Source of the DNA: Ascarosepion bandense
Lineage: Eukaryota; Mollusca; Cephalopoda; Sepiida; Sepiidae
Assembly (NCBI GenBank): GCA_037127315.1
Contig: JBBBDQ010000332.1
Coordinates: 1,927,501 to 1,991,500, forward strand
Length of the DNA: 64,000 bases
Reading direction: 5' to 3'
This document shows, piece after piece, positions 41,766 to 52,937 of this stretch; within the stretch, counting starts at the first letter, position 1; the number at the start of each line of letters is the position of its first letter. The position numbers and the translations under genes were made by a program. The notes beneath the pieces are model-generated. The model was not told the DNA's origin. It saw nothing but the letters and a program-made list of their open reading frames with translations, and did no database searches.

Positions 41766-42427
41766 TTACTTCTTCTTCTTCTTCTATGTGCCCTGTCCCT
41801 TCAGGACGTAGGCGATCATGGATCTCCACGTCTCCCTATCCCTTGTGGCTCTTAGTATGTTTGCTCCTGTTGCTCCTGGCAACCCCCGTTCCGTCATCCA
41901 CCTGATCAGACTCTGCAGATATGTTATCCGCTGCCTTCCTCTGTCTCTCCTTCCTTCTATCTGACCAGTCAGTATCAGGTTCTCCAGGCTCTCCTTCCTC
42001 ATTGCATGTCCCAGGAACTTCAGTTGTCTCTTCCTGATGCTCAGCATCAATTTCCTTTTTGTTGCCATTCTTTCTAACACTTCGTCGTTGCTTGTATGCT
42101 CAGTCCACGATATCCGTAGCATCCTTCTGTAGAACCACATTTCGGCCGCTTCCAGTTTTTTCCTCATTTTCGATGATATTGTCCAGCATTCACAGCCGTA
42201 CTGAAGAACTGACATCACGTAGCAGTCTAGCACTCTTTTCTTCGTTTCTATTGAGATCTTCCTGTGTGTTAGTATTTTGCTCATCTTCTGGAACGCGTCC
42301 TTTGCCATGCCAATTCGCCTTCGGATCTCCGTGTCGCACTTTCCATCTCCTGTTAGAACACTTCCTAGGTACTTAAATTCTTGTACTTGTTTGATTCTGT
42401 TATCCCCCACCTGTATTTGGCATTCTT
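41766..42427 (-). mobile_element. L-A LINE 3' end, best preserved copy
   Basis: The minus frame 42410-41784 is open for 208 codons: FKYLGSVLTGDGKCDTEIRR, MSKILTHRKISIETKKRVLD, VLQYGCECWTIS, AEMWFYRRMLRISWTEH, RKRQLKFLGHAMRKE, DRETWRSMIAYVLKGQGT. This is the post-RT region of endonuclease/RT-type LINEs (RTE-like by style). A (GAA)n tail is at 41766-41785. The RT core is missing (5'-truncated). Confidence 0.85.
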
Positions 42428-42950
42428 ACAGATTGTCCATATCTGTTCAAGTATAGTTGAGTCCTGGACATGACGGTAAACTGCATCCGGCATCAAGGCT
42501 TCTGATTCGAAGGTTTAGCAGTGAATCATCTTTTAATTGCTGTTGTTCCCAGATCCACTCTTACCAGAAATGGTAACACCTGTTAGGGTCCCAGCTATGG
42601 GCAAATAGTTAACCCCCAAACTGGGATCAAAACACTATGAAAGTATAAAAATACACTTTTATAGAAAAATATACATTTTTGAAGTAAAAAGTATTGCCAA
42701 CAATACATTTTCGAAGAAGACTTATTGCCATAACACATTTTTGAACGGAAAAAATATTCTCAGCAAAGCATTTTTGAATACAAAACTAGAAGATATTTTC
42801 AGTTCTTTTTTTAAATAAAGAAGAATAAAACAAAACATTTTCATTAAAATCTGACTAAAGCAATCTTCTCACGATAACCGAACATTAAAAAACAAACAAA
42901 CCTTAAAACCCCTCATTAAATAACCCACAGATGTTGATATGCCGTTAAAC
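42428..42950 (+). repeat. dispersed repeat R-X
   Basis: Parallel to 61585-62150. Shared blocks are ACCTGTTAGGGTCCCAGCTA, GGGCAAATAGTTAACCCC, AAAACACTATGAAAGTATAA and ATTAAATAACCCACAGA. It holds about five degenerate units of ACATTTTTGAA with spacing near 40. Non-coding. Confidence 0.6.
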
Positions 42951-43130
42951 CAAATTTTAAAAAAGACGCAATTACGGTTGATAGAATAATTGATTATTTT
43001 TTACGGTTTTTCAACCTTTTCCAAGTTATTAAAAAAACAAGAAAATGTTTTTAGAAAGTAATAATGTTTTGGAGATGATAATGCTTTACTGATACGAATT
43101 TTACTAATTAACACATTGATAGGGCAGAAG

Positions 43131-43268
43131 AGGTGGATTCATACCTTTCCCAACGATACTAGCGCGTAAATGAGCATAATGAACCTTACTGGAATTGAAA
43201 CCACGGATCTCTTATTCTGAGCTGCACATCCAAGCTTACAGCACACTGGTGCCTGCGCCTCAATAATT
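43131..43268 (-). mobile_element. SINE-A fragment, locally duplicated
   Basis: GGATTCATACCTTTCCCAAC to CTGAGCTGCACATCC is a diverged SINE-A piece. Nearly the same 130 bases recur at 43760-43890, inside LINE sequence, so a local duplication moved it. Confidence 0.55.
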
Positions 43269-44066
43269 TACTCGTGCAACCAGACTGGTAACAAGTTTCC
43301 ACCCATCAAAAGACCAACCAAATTCAGCCGACAATTCTACTTCATCAGCTTCTTTTCTCTAACTTCCTGTCTGTGGAACTCCCTTCCATATACCTGCTTT
43401 CCTGACGGCTACAACATTAAATGCGATGTCAATACTCATATCGTATCCACTTGACTCCAGTTCTTTCTACATCACCCTGTATATCTTTTCCTTTCTCTCT
43501 ACCTTCGCAACTTGTTCCCTTAAGAGGCTCATCCCTTGTTCCCTGTTTAGGATGTGGTTTCCGGCTTTCTCTTTTCCAATCTTCTCACTTTGTTTTTTTT
43601 TTCAATTGGAGTAGATAGATCTATCTATCGCCCGGTTCACACTCCACCCATGTCTATTGAACAGGTTAAGAGGCTCATCCCTTGTTCCCTGTTTAGGATA
43701 TAGTTTCCGGCTTTCTCTTTTCCGATCTATTCACTCTTACGTAGCCCCCTGCACATCAGGATTCATACCTTTCCCAACGATACTAGCGCGTAAATGAGCA
43801 TAATGAACCTGACTGGAATTGAAACCACGGATCTCTTATTCTGAGCTGCACATCCAAGCTTACAGCACACTGGTGCCTGCGCCTCAATAAAAAAAAACTG
43901 TCTTCACACCTGTGTTCCCATCATTCTCTTGCCCTTTCTCTGACACCCCCAGTGACTGGTTTGTCTTTCTCTTAACTCTCCTCCTGTCTAAACTTTTACT
44001 TTTATGTAATCCCCTGCGCATCAGTGGCAGTACCGCCTTGCTTGGGGTGAAACGATTAAAAAAAAA
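43250..44066 (+). mobile_element. LINE L-B 3' part with internal duplications
   Basis: Encodes broken FTRATRL, NSLPYTCFPDGYN segments, then a CT-rich 3' UTR ending GCCTTGCTTGGGGTGAAACG plus A's at 44066. A 65-base block (AAGAGGCTCATCCCTTGTTC) occurs at 43521 and 43667, and the SINE piece recurs at 43760. Confidence 0.6.
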
Positions 44067-44480
44067 AAAGACTGTTATTTCTATGAATTAATCATTAGCA
44101 ATGAAGGTTTATTGGGGTGTGACTAACTCCCTCCTGAACTGCAATTGGAGCTATGGTTCTTCTAATTTTAGAAGGAAGAAGTTGCTCAGCCCCGGGGATT
44201 CTAATCATGTGGTAGCACCATTATCATTGCGCTAAAAGTTGGGTCGGTGAAATATCTATGCAAGCGTGACAATTATATCGGGAGCTGGAAAAAAAAACAA
44301 TGTTTATTCTTGCTCCGTATGCATAAGTATGCGTATGTCGCTCCAAACGACCATGGTCATATCAAACCTTAGTGGGGAGGCCGAGTAAATATGGTTGACA
44401 ACTAGTCTAAAAGAAGAAAAAATAGCAGTGTAAACTGGGTCATACAGTTTTGGTTGACACAGAAGATAACTGTTAGCCAA
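44067..44480. other. unassigned region
   Basis: No recognised feature. Confidence 0.35.
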
Positions 44481-44489
44481 TGGGGTTTA

Positions 44490-45110
44490 CTGAAGCGTCG
44501 TTAACACCCCTTCACCATCGCCCTCCGTTCTGTGCTGCTCTATCCATCCCCATCCAGTTGGTCCCTTGCTCTTTCAGCTCTGTCTCAATTTCTCGTCTCC
44601 AAATGTTCCGCGGCCGGTCTCTCTTTCTATTCACCTGTGGGTTTCAGGTCAGGGCTTGTCATGTAGTGTTGGACACAGGCTTCCTGAAGGTGTGTTCAAT
44701 CCAGACCCACTTCATCAACACTATCTGCTAGGCTACTTATTCCCGTCCTGCTCGCTCTCACAGATCTTTGTTTCGAACTTTCTCTGGCAATCGGATACGC
44801 CTCTGAATGCTTGAATCTCTGTTGTCCACATTGTCTCGCATCTATAGAGCAGAATCGACTTCACGTTAGTGTTAAATTTGCGGAGTTTTGTTCTCATGAT
44901 GATCTCTCCAGATGTCCAGATGTTCTTGAGCAGGACAAAAGTTTTTCTGACCTTGCCGATCCTGGATACGATTCCCAGGTAGACGAAAGACTCCATCTCA
45001 CCAACTGTGACTGGTGTGTTAGCAGTAGTTTTCATCTTCCTTAGATCAGTCTTCTTCCTGATGATCTTGACTCCTGTCCCGGCTGATGTGATTTCCAATC
45101 TAGTACTGCA
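44490..45110 (-). mobile_element. second RTE-type LINE family, 3' region
   Basis: The minus frame 45098-44733 encodes MEITSAGTGVKIIRKKTDLR, VTVGEMESFVYLGIVSRIGK and VKSILLYRCETMW, the post-RT region of RTE/BovB-type LINEs. The continuation toward 44490 has the GLDWTHLQEAC and RDQLDGDG-type end. Unlike L-A in sequence. Inactive. Confidence 0.7.
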
Positions 45111-45400
45111 CTTAAATTTTGCCGTAACTATAACTATTTATCAAGTTATGATCGTTTGAATGTAATCAAAGCACAACCATGTCTAATAATCACTTTTTGG
45201 ATGGTCAATTCTGGATAGTTGCTTTTTATCATTGCATTTTTTTGCTTGGAATGACATTGAAATCTTGTCGAAATGAATATTGCAAGTGAGAGATAGATCA
45301 CAGGTTACATGTTTGTAGGGGGCGTAATATAAAAGTAGACATTACTAATACGTCCATACGTGGCATATTAAAAAAACATCAAAAATTCAGCACTCATTGT
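45111..45400. other. unassigned region
   Basis: No recognised feature. Confidence 0.35.
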
Positions 45401-45404
45401 TCAC

Positions 45405-45640
45405 GGACAGACAACAATATGACAGGCCGAATACGCAGATCAGAATTGCCTGTTATTTGTAAATGGATATTAGAAGCCTGGACGAGCCTTTCTGAAACTA
45501 ATGTAGCAGAGATTAAAACTACTGCACCATGAATACGCTGGACTTCAGGAAGAAGGATAAAATGGCTCTACATCTACTACGCTGAAACTGTTATGACAAA
45601 ATGAAAGCGAACAAAGCGGATATTTTAAATCCTCCTGAAT
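45405..45640 (+). pseudogene. possible pogo/Tigger-type DDE transposase C-terminal relic
   Basis: One frame reads ELPVICKWILEAWTSLSETN followed by VAEIKTTAP, resembling the P-x-V-x-x-W-I-x-E-A-W-x-x-(V/L)-S pattern after the DDE domain of pogo-type transposases. Stops follow. Based on pattern only. Confidence 0.35.
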
Positions 45641-45697
45641 GATTTTCAGTTCAATTTGTGTTGTGGAGATGAACACAAAGTAGTACTTAGACTCGTT

Positions 45698-45960
45698 CAG
45701 TCAGTTAAGTGCCATACGTGATACACGCTTGGGCGATCATGTCTCGAAAAAGACATGACCGACTGTGCACAACATTATCCCACAGTAGGTTACTTTCTGC
45801 GGTAGACTGGATGCCAGCCAAGGCTACAAAACCCAATCTTCCCTCCTATTTAATTCATAACTAGAGGTAGAATATATGGAGTTGAAATTCCAGTTGAATT
45901 CGTTGCATTCACTTTCGTGCAAATACCCTTGGGTAAGGTATTATTGCGTCTCTTCACCCT
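45698..45960 (-). mobile_element. SINE-A with inverted internal switch
   Basis: 45698-45870 is minus-strand SINE-A (CGATCATGTCTCGAAAAAGA hairpin, CTGCGGTAGACTGG). At 45880 it switches to plus orientation (GAAATTCCAGTTGAATTCGT, then CAAATACCCTTGGGTAAGGT). Confidence 0.65.
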
Positions 45961-46042
45961 CCAGCAATCTTAAGGAGGAGGATACAGTCAGTTTCACCGA
46001 TTATTCAAGAGAAACCTTTTCGGTAAGTCGTACTGATATCGG

Positions 46043-46345
46043 ATGTGCATTGTGGTGCAATTGATATCGGCTTTGAACAAGAAATCGGGGAGCCGAGTTA
46101 GAATTCCAGTTGAATTCCTTGCATTACACGTACGCGCAAATACCCTTGGGAAAGGTATTAATCCGTTGTCTCTTCCCTCCAGTTATGGGTTAAATAGCAG
46201 GACAGATTGGGTTCTATTCCCTTGGCTGAAAACCAGTCTACCGCAGTAAGTAATAGCAACCTAATGCGGGAAAAATCTTCTGCCCAGTCAGTCATGTCTT
46301 TTTCGAGACATGATGATCGCCGAAGCATGTATCACGTACGTAACT
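46043..46345 (+). mobile_element. tRNA-derived SINE (SINE-A), near full length
   Basis: Head GTGCATTGTGGTGCAATTGA, B-box-like GAGTTAGAATTCC, body CAAATACCCTTGGGAAAGGT, then hairpin CATGTCTTTTTCGAGACATG and the CGTGTATCACGTA-type 3' end. Confidence 0.8.
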
Positions 46346-46367
46346 TAACTGAATTATATTTTTTAAG

Positions 46368-46655
46368 TGTGTGCGTTGTGGGGCAAAGGATATCGGCTCA
46401 GAATGAGAAATGGGAAAGCCTAGTTTGAATTTCAGTTAATTTCAGCGCATTCACTAGTGGCAAAAATATTAAGTTATCTTTCCTACCACCAGTTATGGGT
46501 TGAACAGCAGAACAGATTGCGTTCGATAGCCTTGGTTGGCAACCAGTCTATTACAGAAAGAAATGAAAATCTACTGCAGAAAAAGTAATCGTAGTCAGTC
46601 ATGGATTGAAAGAGACATGATCAACCAACCGTGTATCACGTATGGCCCTTAACTT
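46368..46655 (+). mobile_element. tRNA-derived SINE (SINE-A), older copy
   Basis: Head GTGCGTTGTGGGGCAAAGGA, mutated B box, and a recognisable body to GTATCACGTATGGCCCTTAA. It follows the preceding SINE head-to-tail. Confidence 0.7.
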
Positions 46656-47223
46656 ACGGGCTGGTATTTTATTATCACTGTGTCAATTTGTTCGCGAGCT
46701 TCTCTCTCAAATAATAATAATTATTATTGATAGATTTCCATGGCACTTTTTCAGCTTTAGGCTTCTTAGAGCGGTATATATTCTGTTACACATCATCTTC
46801 GCAACAGCAACAATCTGTTTTCAAATCTTCAAGCTCCACAGACTACTCCGTCCTGGGTATGACGATAAACTACATCCGGCAGCAATACTTGTTGGTGGTC
46901 AACTCACTTTCTCATCATAGAAAAAATGATTCTAATAATCACAATGTATTTTATGTATATAAATTTATAACTAAAATATTCATATTATTATTATTAATAG
47001 ATAATTATTAGTAAATCATATTTCAAGAGAATATCTATCTTAAAGTTATATTTTTTTTAATTTTAAATTTAAAAATATATAAATCTACAGTAATAGTACG
47101 GAAACTAAAACGTAGTTTATGTGAGTGATATTTTGAAACCATTGATATACTTATTTCTGAAGGTTCAATACTCACACTTAATAAGTAAAAAAATATTTTG
47201 TCAACATTTGCATTGAAGGATCT
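46656..47223. other. unassigned AT-rich region
   Basis: Contains a short R-X-like head at about 46849-46890 (CCTGGGTATGACGATAAACT, CATCCGGCAGCAATACTTG). Otherwise nothing recognised. Confidence 0.35.
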
Positions 47224-47764
47224 GTTATAATTTTTTTAATCATTTCACCCCCAAAAAAGCCACTCCACTACCACTATTACGCAGGGTGTTACACAAGAGA
47301 AAGTGATAAAAGTGGTTAGTTATAGGAAATGTCGAGAGGAGGGTGATAGACGGATGGGGATACTGAGGATGGGGGTGAGGTAGATGGGAAGAGAGTTTGA
47401 GAGAATCGATGCGAGTTAGTGTGATAAGAGGTGTCTATTGACCTTACATTTAAATTTCTGGAGATTGTAGCTGTCGGTGAAGCAAGTATATGGAAGGGAA
47501 TTCCACAAGCGGAATGTGCGAGAAAAGAAGCTATTAGAGTAGAACTTGCGGTTACATTTTACCTGTTTCACTGTAAAAGGGTGAGACCTAGTTGCTAATC
47601 TAGTAGCTCGGGTAAATTCATACCTAGGGAACACCAGTGATCTAAGTTCATCGGAGCAGATGCCGTGAAAGTATTTATAGAAGAGGCACAGGGAAGCCAC
47701 ATCACGCCGGTGAGAGAGTGACTGCAGCCGGGCTGCCAAGTCGGTATCGATCACATTACAGCGG
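47224..47764 (-). mobile_element. LINE L-B, 3' part
   Basis: The minus frame 47754-47416 encodes DLAARLQSLSHRRDVASLCL, FYKYFHGICSDELRSL, FTRATRLATRSHPFTVKQ and LWNSLPYTCFTDSYNLQKFK, with the 3' end complement at 47230. Truncated at VIDT next to the Merlin insertion. Confidence 0.75.
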
Positions 47765-47777
47765 GATAAAAAAAAAC

Positions 47778-48207
47778 GGTCCTTACGTATTATCGGGAGG
47801 ACCTTTGATTTTTACTTTTTCTTTTTTTTCCCCGCTTATAACACCAAGGAACTGGAAAAATCAGGCTTTCATCACCTCAACGTCAACCACAAGTACAACT
47901 TTGTGGATTCGAACACCGGGGCTCATACGCAGACAGTGGAACGCCTATGGGGATCGACAAAGTGGCGAAACAAGAAGCACTGTGGCACTGCACGTCACCA
48001 TTTGGAGTCGTATTTGGCCGAATTCATGTGGCGGAAACATGTTGCCTGTACTGATGTCTTTGAGTCACTTTTGGAAGCAATTGCGACGTTCTGGCCTCCG
48101 GAATTACAAATGTAATTCCATTTTATTGTTTTAACCGTTTCAATAAATAATTTACTTTAATTTTTGAGTCGTTTTTTTAAAGGTCCTCCCGATAATACGT
48201 AAGCACC
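47778..48207 (+). mobile_element. Merlin DNA transposon, internally deleted
   Basis: 430 bases with 29-base terminal inverted repeats: GGTCCTTACGTATTATCGGG at 47778 against its complement ending at 48207, one mismatch in 29. It is flanked by an 8-bp duplication AAAAAAAC (47770-47777 and 48208-48215), the length Merlin elements make. It retains only the C-terminal part of the transposase, so it would be mobilised only in trans. Confidence 0.88.
47840..48115 (+). pseudogene. Merlin (IS1016/ISXO2-like) transposase, C-terminal remnant
   Basis: A frame without stop reads HHLNVNHKYNFVDSNTGAHT then QTVERLWGSTKWRNKKHCGT and ARHHLESYLAEFMWRKHV, ending TFWPPELQM. The NFVDxxTGAHTQxxERLWxxxK block containing the final Glu is diagnostic of ISXO2-like transposases. 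The N-terminal two thirds is absent. Confidence 0.85.
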
Positions 48208-48215
48208 AAAAAAAC

Positions 48216-48560
48216 AGCTGCAAACTTTTATGAACATCATTCTGAATCTGTAGAGGAGCAGATATTGCGTCCTCTGGGAATTTTCTATCAACACTTATGG
48301 AACAAAACAAGCAAATCGACCAGACGTTATAATCAAAAGTTTGCACACTGTTTGACATGAACATACCAAGTGGGAAAAACACTCTGCAAAGATTTAAAAA
48401 AAATTTACTAATTACAAAGATATTTTTAAATGCTAATAAGTTACAAAGACCTGGAGATGAGAATAGAAAAAAGGTGACACTTGAAAACGAAAACTGTTTC
48501 TGTTGTGCTTCTGATAAAGAATGAACTCAAGGAAAAATCAACAAAATCCCATAGATTTAA
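48216..48560 (+). mobile_element. R4-like LINE relic
   Basis: Starts ANFYEHHSESVEEQ-like (aligned to WYEHHPAPVTEIED), with LGIFYQHLW aligned to ILWDYTIYT and later DLEMRIEKR. It continues the target of the Merlin element's right flank. Strongly mutated. Confidence 0.5.
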
Positions 48561-48562
48561 CA

Positions 48563-48603
48563 TGATCGCCCAAAGCGTGTATCACGTATGGCAGTTAACT
48601 GAA
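48563..48603 (+). mobile_element. SINE-A 3'-end scrap
   Basis: ATGATCGCCCAAAGCGTGTA and TCACGTATGGCAGTTAACTG are the terminal 40 bases of SINE-A. Confidence 0.6.
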
Positions 48604-48609
48604 ACAATG

Positions 48610-49136
48610 AAAAAAAAAAACTGGTATGAACATCACCCATACACGATGACAAAATAAGACTTATACAATATACACAGTCAAAACAACCAAATCTAATCGT
48701 CCAGACAAAAAACACAAAAGAAGAATATACTTTCTTTCTGAAACGACAAACCCTGCAAATTGTAATGCATACTTGAAGATCTTCAAAAACAACTATCAAA
48801 ATACAAGGATGTTGAAATGGAAATCCCAGAAATGTGGCACATGAGGACATCAATAATTCCAGTTGTAGTTGGAGCACTCGGATCGATTGGAAAAGGATAC
48901 TATAGATTCACTAAAGATATCCTAGTAACCCATTCCTTAAATGAATACAAAAAATTGTACGCACAAGTACAGTTCATACAATACGCAATGCTTTATTTAT
49001 ATAAAATTTTTATGTTCCTAGTTTCTTTTTTTCTTTTCTTTAATTTTTTTTACATCAAAGATCAGTAAAAAAATACCATGAAGACATTTCTGGCCTAAAC
49101 TCATAAAAAAATATGTATATAACAAAAATCATAGGA

Positions 49137-49138
<2 letters not shown>
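48610..49138 (+). mobile_element. R4-like LINE 3' part, ending at (TAA)n
   Basis: Encodes WYEHHPY, then MEIPEMWHMRTSIIPVVVGA and LGSIGKGYYRFTKDI, and a 3' UTR to the TAA array at 49139. It is followed immediately by another R4 copy. Confidence 0.65.
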
Positions 49139-49189
<51 letters not shown>

Positions 49190-50229
49190 CAAACAAGATT
49201 TACAGTTGGTAGATTCTGTAGAAAAGCAAAACAGAAGCCAAGATCCAACTATTGCGGCAAAAAATATGAAAATGAAAGCCAAAGATAAAGCTCTTGAACA
49301 GATGAAACAGCGCTGGCAAGACAAAACTCTGCATGGCCAATATCCAGAACGTGCCAATAAATCCAATGTTGACAAAGTTAATACTCATCGATGGTTACGT
49401 GCATCTGGATTAAAGTCTGAAACTGAAGGCTTTATTCTTGCAGCACAAGACCAAAGTCTTTTCACTAGAAACTTTCAGGCAAATATTATGCATAATAATA
49501 TGGATCCAAAATGCAGGTTTTGTGATAAACACCAAGAAACAATAGACCATCTAATCTCAGGCTGTTCTGTGCTTGCTCCAAATGAATATAAAAATCGCCA
49601 CGATAGAGTTGGGCAATTTTTACATTGGGCAATGTGCAAACATTATGTAAAAGCTGTAAACAAACAATGGTATGAACATCACCCAGCACCGGTTACAGAA
49701 ATAGAAGATGTAACCATTCTATGGGATTACACCATCTACACAGACAGAAAAATTGAAGCAAACAGGCCAGACATTATTGTTAAAAACCAGAAGGAGAAAA
49801 CTTGTCTATTAATTGATATGGCTTGTCCAGCGGATTGTAACATAGCAATCAAGGAATTTGATAAACTGTCAAAATATAAAGACCTGGAAATTGAAATAGA
49901 AAAAATGTGGAAATTGAAAACAAGAGTTGTGCCAGTGATAGTAGGTGCACTTGGAATGATAAAAAATGGAACAAAACAACACATTGAAAGAATCCCTGGA
50001 AACTCCAGCTTAAGAGATATACAAAAAATTGTCTTATTAAGTACAGCCCACACACTAAGGAAAACTTTATCTATGTAATGCTAGGGAAGATAGGGAAGAT
50101 AGAAAAACATGAAATGAAGTCATAACAACACGCCACGACCTGCCTTAGGTCTCCCCGCAGACTTGGTTGGTAGTGAGACCAAAGCAGAAATCGAAATATG
50201 ATGAAAAATGACATAATAATAATAATAAT
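49139..50229 (+). mobile_element. R4/Dong-like LINE, 5'-truncated copy between TAA arrays
   Basis: (TAA)n at 49139-49186, body 49187-50212, (TAA)n at 50213-50229. The open frame to 50078 (about 300 codons) is intact and encodes the pre-knuckle region, CCHC knuckle, ANRPDIIVKN and LLIDMACPADC nuclease segments and the LSM stop. About 97 percent similar to 30656-31540 by eye. The 5' junction falls at a TAAATAC word present in the full element. Confidence 0.88.
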
Positions 50230-51720
50230 TAACTAATACCAGGAAACAACAGACCTTCTAATTTTAGGATGTTATGTACTCATTCCAAATGAATATAAAC
50301 ATCGTCACGATAGAATGGGGGCAATATTTTCACTGGACAATGTGCAAACTTTGAAGTTTTAAAAATAAAAAAGTGTTCTTTTAACTGTTATTTTAGATTT
50401 AATTGAAAGCTAAATGATTAAATTTACTATTTGAAGTAAGCAAAATACTCTGGCGTATTTCAAACAGAAATTATATTGATTGGAACCTAAAATCTTGAGA
50501 TTTTTAAAATTTAAAAAATGTTTTTCGACCATTTTTCGGCGGTCAACAGATTGGATAACAAAATTAATTCTCGGTTTTAAAAATCTTGCAAAAATAAAAT
50601 ATACACTGTGACGTGCTATTTTAGGAAACTTAGCAAAATTAATGTTAAATTAATTTTATTTACATCAGTGTTACTTATTTATAGCATGAAATTTAGACTA
50701 AAACTATTTCTTAATCACGGAATGTTGATTTTTCTGAGCTTTCTCGTATGATTTTACCTATAACAACGGACAGATGCAAGACAAGCTAAGCGTCTATGGC
50801 GATCACAAGTAACATATTTGCTTAAATTTTTCACTATAAGGGGAAGAAACCGTGAAACACATGACATTTTAATCTACACACTGAAATTACCATACAAAAA
50901 AAAACTTCAAATACACACAAAAAAAATTAAAAATTATTTAAAAATACGACGGCTTAATGATCTATTAAACATTTCAATTTTTGATTAATAAATAGTCTTC
51001 ACTTCATAACTTAACCTAATGTCTACAAGTCTTTGAAATACTTTTGAAACTTTATAAATTGTTATTTAAATAAAATTGGAAATAATTTTTTTGATTTCAT
51101 TATTCATCGAAAAAATATTTCCTCAGACTATAATCTCATTAAATTATATTATTTATTAATTAAAAGCTTATCTAATTAAATAATCTCATAACTTTATTGC
51201 ATTTTTATTTTAATATTGATAGAAGATTTTCAGAAAAAGGGCTAAATGATTGAAAAAATAATAGATGATTTACATTCCCCAATGACTAATAACTAATAAC
51301 TAATAAAAACTAGTTAACTAGTTATTTAACTAATAAAACTAGTTTTGTCTACAAAATTTAATTTCTTGAAATTTCATGAATTTATGTGGAGTGGGGTAAC
51401 AGATGTAAAAGATTTTTACCAAGAATTTTTTAAATAATAATTTTAAAATAATTTCATTCATTTGTGAATAAGTCCTGAATGTTTCATTAAAATCCGACAA
51501 TTATTTGATTTCTGCAAGAATTTCCAAATTAATGTGTTTTTCAGGAAAAAGTTACGTAATATTACATTTTCCATTGTAAACCGTTGTAACGGTTTGGTTA
51601 TCCACTAATAGAAAACAAAACAAGATTTTTACTAAAATTTCGAACGTATTAGAAAGGATTAAAAATATTTAAAAATTATTAAAATACTTCGAACTTTGCT
51701 ATTAATAATAACAAACGTTT
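50230..51720. other. AT-rich region with an R-Y repeat
   Basis: Featureless except for a short R4-like scrap (about 50240-50345; ACAGACCTTCTAATTTTAGG) and the repeat at 51390-51530 (ATTCATTTGTGAATAAGTCC, GTTTCATTAAAATCCGACAA). Confidence 0.45.
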
Positions 51721-52255
51721 TGATATAAAATGTTCGTTTTTATTAAGTTTAAGGCCTTTTTTTTCATACTATGCTGTGTTTTTTTTTCTTTTTTTTTTTT
51801 TAGCGATTTAGTGAAAGAACCTAAAATAGAGATGGAAAAAACAAAAGACGTAAGTTCATTTATTTTTCTTCGTTTCTTTTCTTCTTGGTTACCAAAAAAA
51901 AGGAGATTAATTTTGGGATTGACGTTTTATTGATCTCTTCTGACTGACCGATTCACTAAAAGATTTTTTTTTTCTAAAATTACTGACCAAATTTTTCATT
52001 CGGTCATAAATCACTGACTGACTATGTATCTACATATCAAGTTAGAAACATTATTTCTAATTAACCTCTTCCTTCAGTTATGAAAATATGACTATTAAGT
52101 CTCTTTCCCTTCCTAACAACATGTTTGTTTCTGTGTATCTGGTTGTTTTATTTTGCTTGTTTTTCTTTCAAAATGGTTTCTGTATGTCTCCTTAAAAAGC
52201 TAAATGAAAAGGAAAACATAGAGGGAAAACTGCTGAAGATCAAAGCTTATCAAAA
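51721..52255. other. unassigned region
   Basis: The open frames at 51730 and 52125 are hydrophobic, T-rich low-complexity translations. No gene supported. Confidence 0.35.
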
Positions 52256-52263
52256 TCAGAGAC

Positions 52264-52742
52264 TCATTCTTCTTCTTCTTCTTCTTCTTCTTCTTCTTCT
52301 TCTTCTATGTGTCCTGTCTCTTCAGGACGTAAGCGATCATGGCTTTCCACGTCTCCCTATCCCTGGTGGCTCATAGCACGCATTCTCCTGTTAGACCATG
52401 CAACCCTCGTTCCGTCATCCACCTGCTCAGCACCTTCAAATATGTTATCCACTGCTTTTCCTTGTCTCATTTTTCCTCTATCTGGCCTGTTAGTATTAGG
52501 TTCTCCAAGCCCTCTTTCCTCATTGCATGTCCCAAGAAATTCAGCTGTCTCTTCCTGATGCTCAGTATTAATTTCCTTTTTGTTTCCATCATTTCTAGGA
52601 CCTCATCAGTGCTCATATGCTCGACCATGATATTCGCATCATCCTTCTGTAGAACCACATTTCAGTTGCTTCAAGTTTTCCTTCATCTTTAATGATATTG
52701 TCCAACATTCACAGCCATATTGAAGAACTGACAACACATAGC
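52264..52742 (-). mobile_element. L-A LINE 3' end with (GAA)n tail
   Basis: (CTT)n at 52267-52305, then the L-A C-terminal code on the minus strand (METKRKLILSIRKRQLNFLG, GLENLILTGQIEEK). Extends to the SVLQYGCECWTIS segment at about 52700. Confidence 0.78.
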
Positions 52743-52842
52743 AATTCAGTACACTCTTCCTTGTTAGACTCATTAGAAGTGGGAGGGTGAGCCGTTGGGT
52801 GGGGAGTTGGCTCCTTCTGGCACCCCGTAGAATCACCACTGG

Positions 52843-52937
52843 CCATAACAACACACCACTACTTGCCTTAGGTCTTTCCGCAGATTTGGTAGGTAGTGTG
52901 ATCATAGCAGAAATCGAATTATGATGGTAATAATAAC
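52843..52937 (+). mobile_element. R4-like LINE, 3' UTR scrap at TAA
   Basis: CCATAACAACACACCACTAC through CTTAGGTCTTTCCGCAGATT to GTAATAATAA is the terminal 90 bases of the R4 family. Almost the entire element is missing (extreme 5' truncation). Confidence 0.7.

Noticed and set aside
47718..48134. 138-codon frame across the Merlin element
   Set aside because: Runs in a different frame from the recognised transposase remnant and crosses the element border; not a gene.
49113..50078. Host gene of 321 codons
   Set aside because: The first part is a poly-Asn run from (TAA)n and the rest is the R4 endonuclease region shared with 30592-31497.
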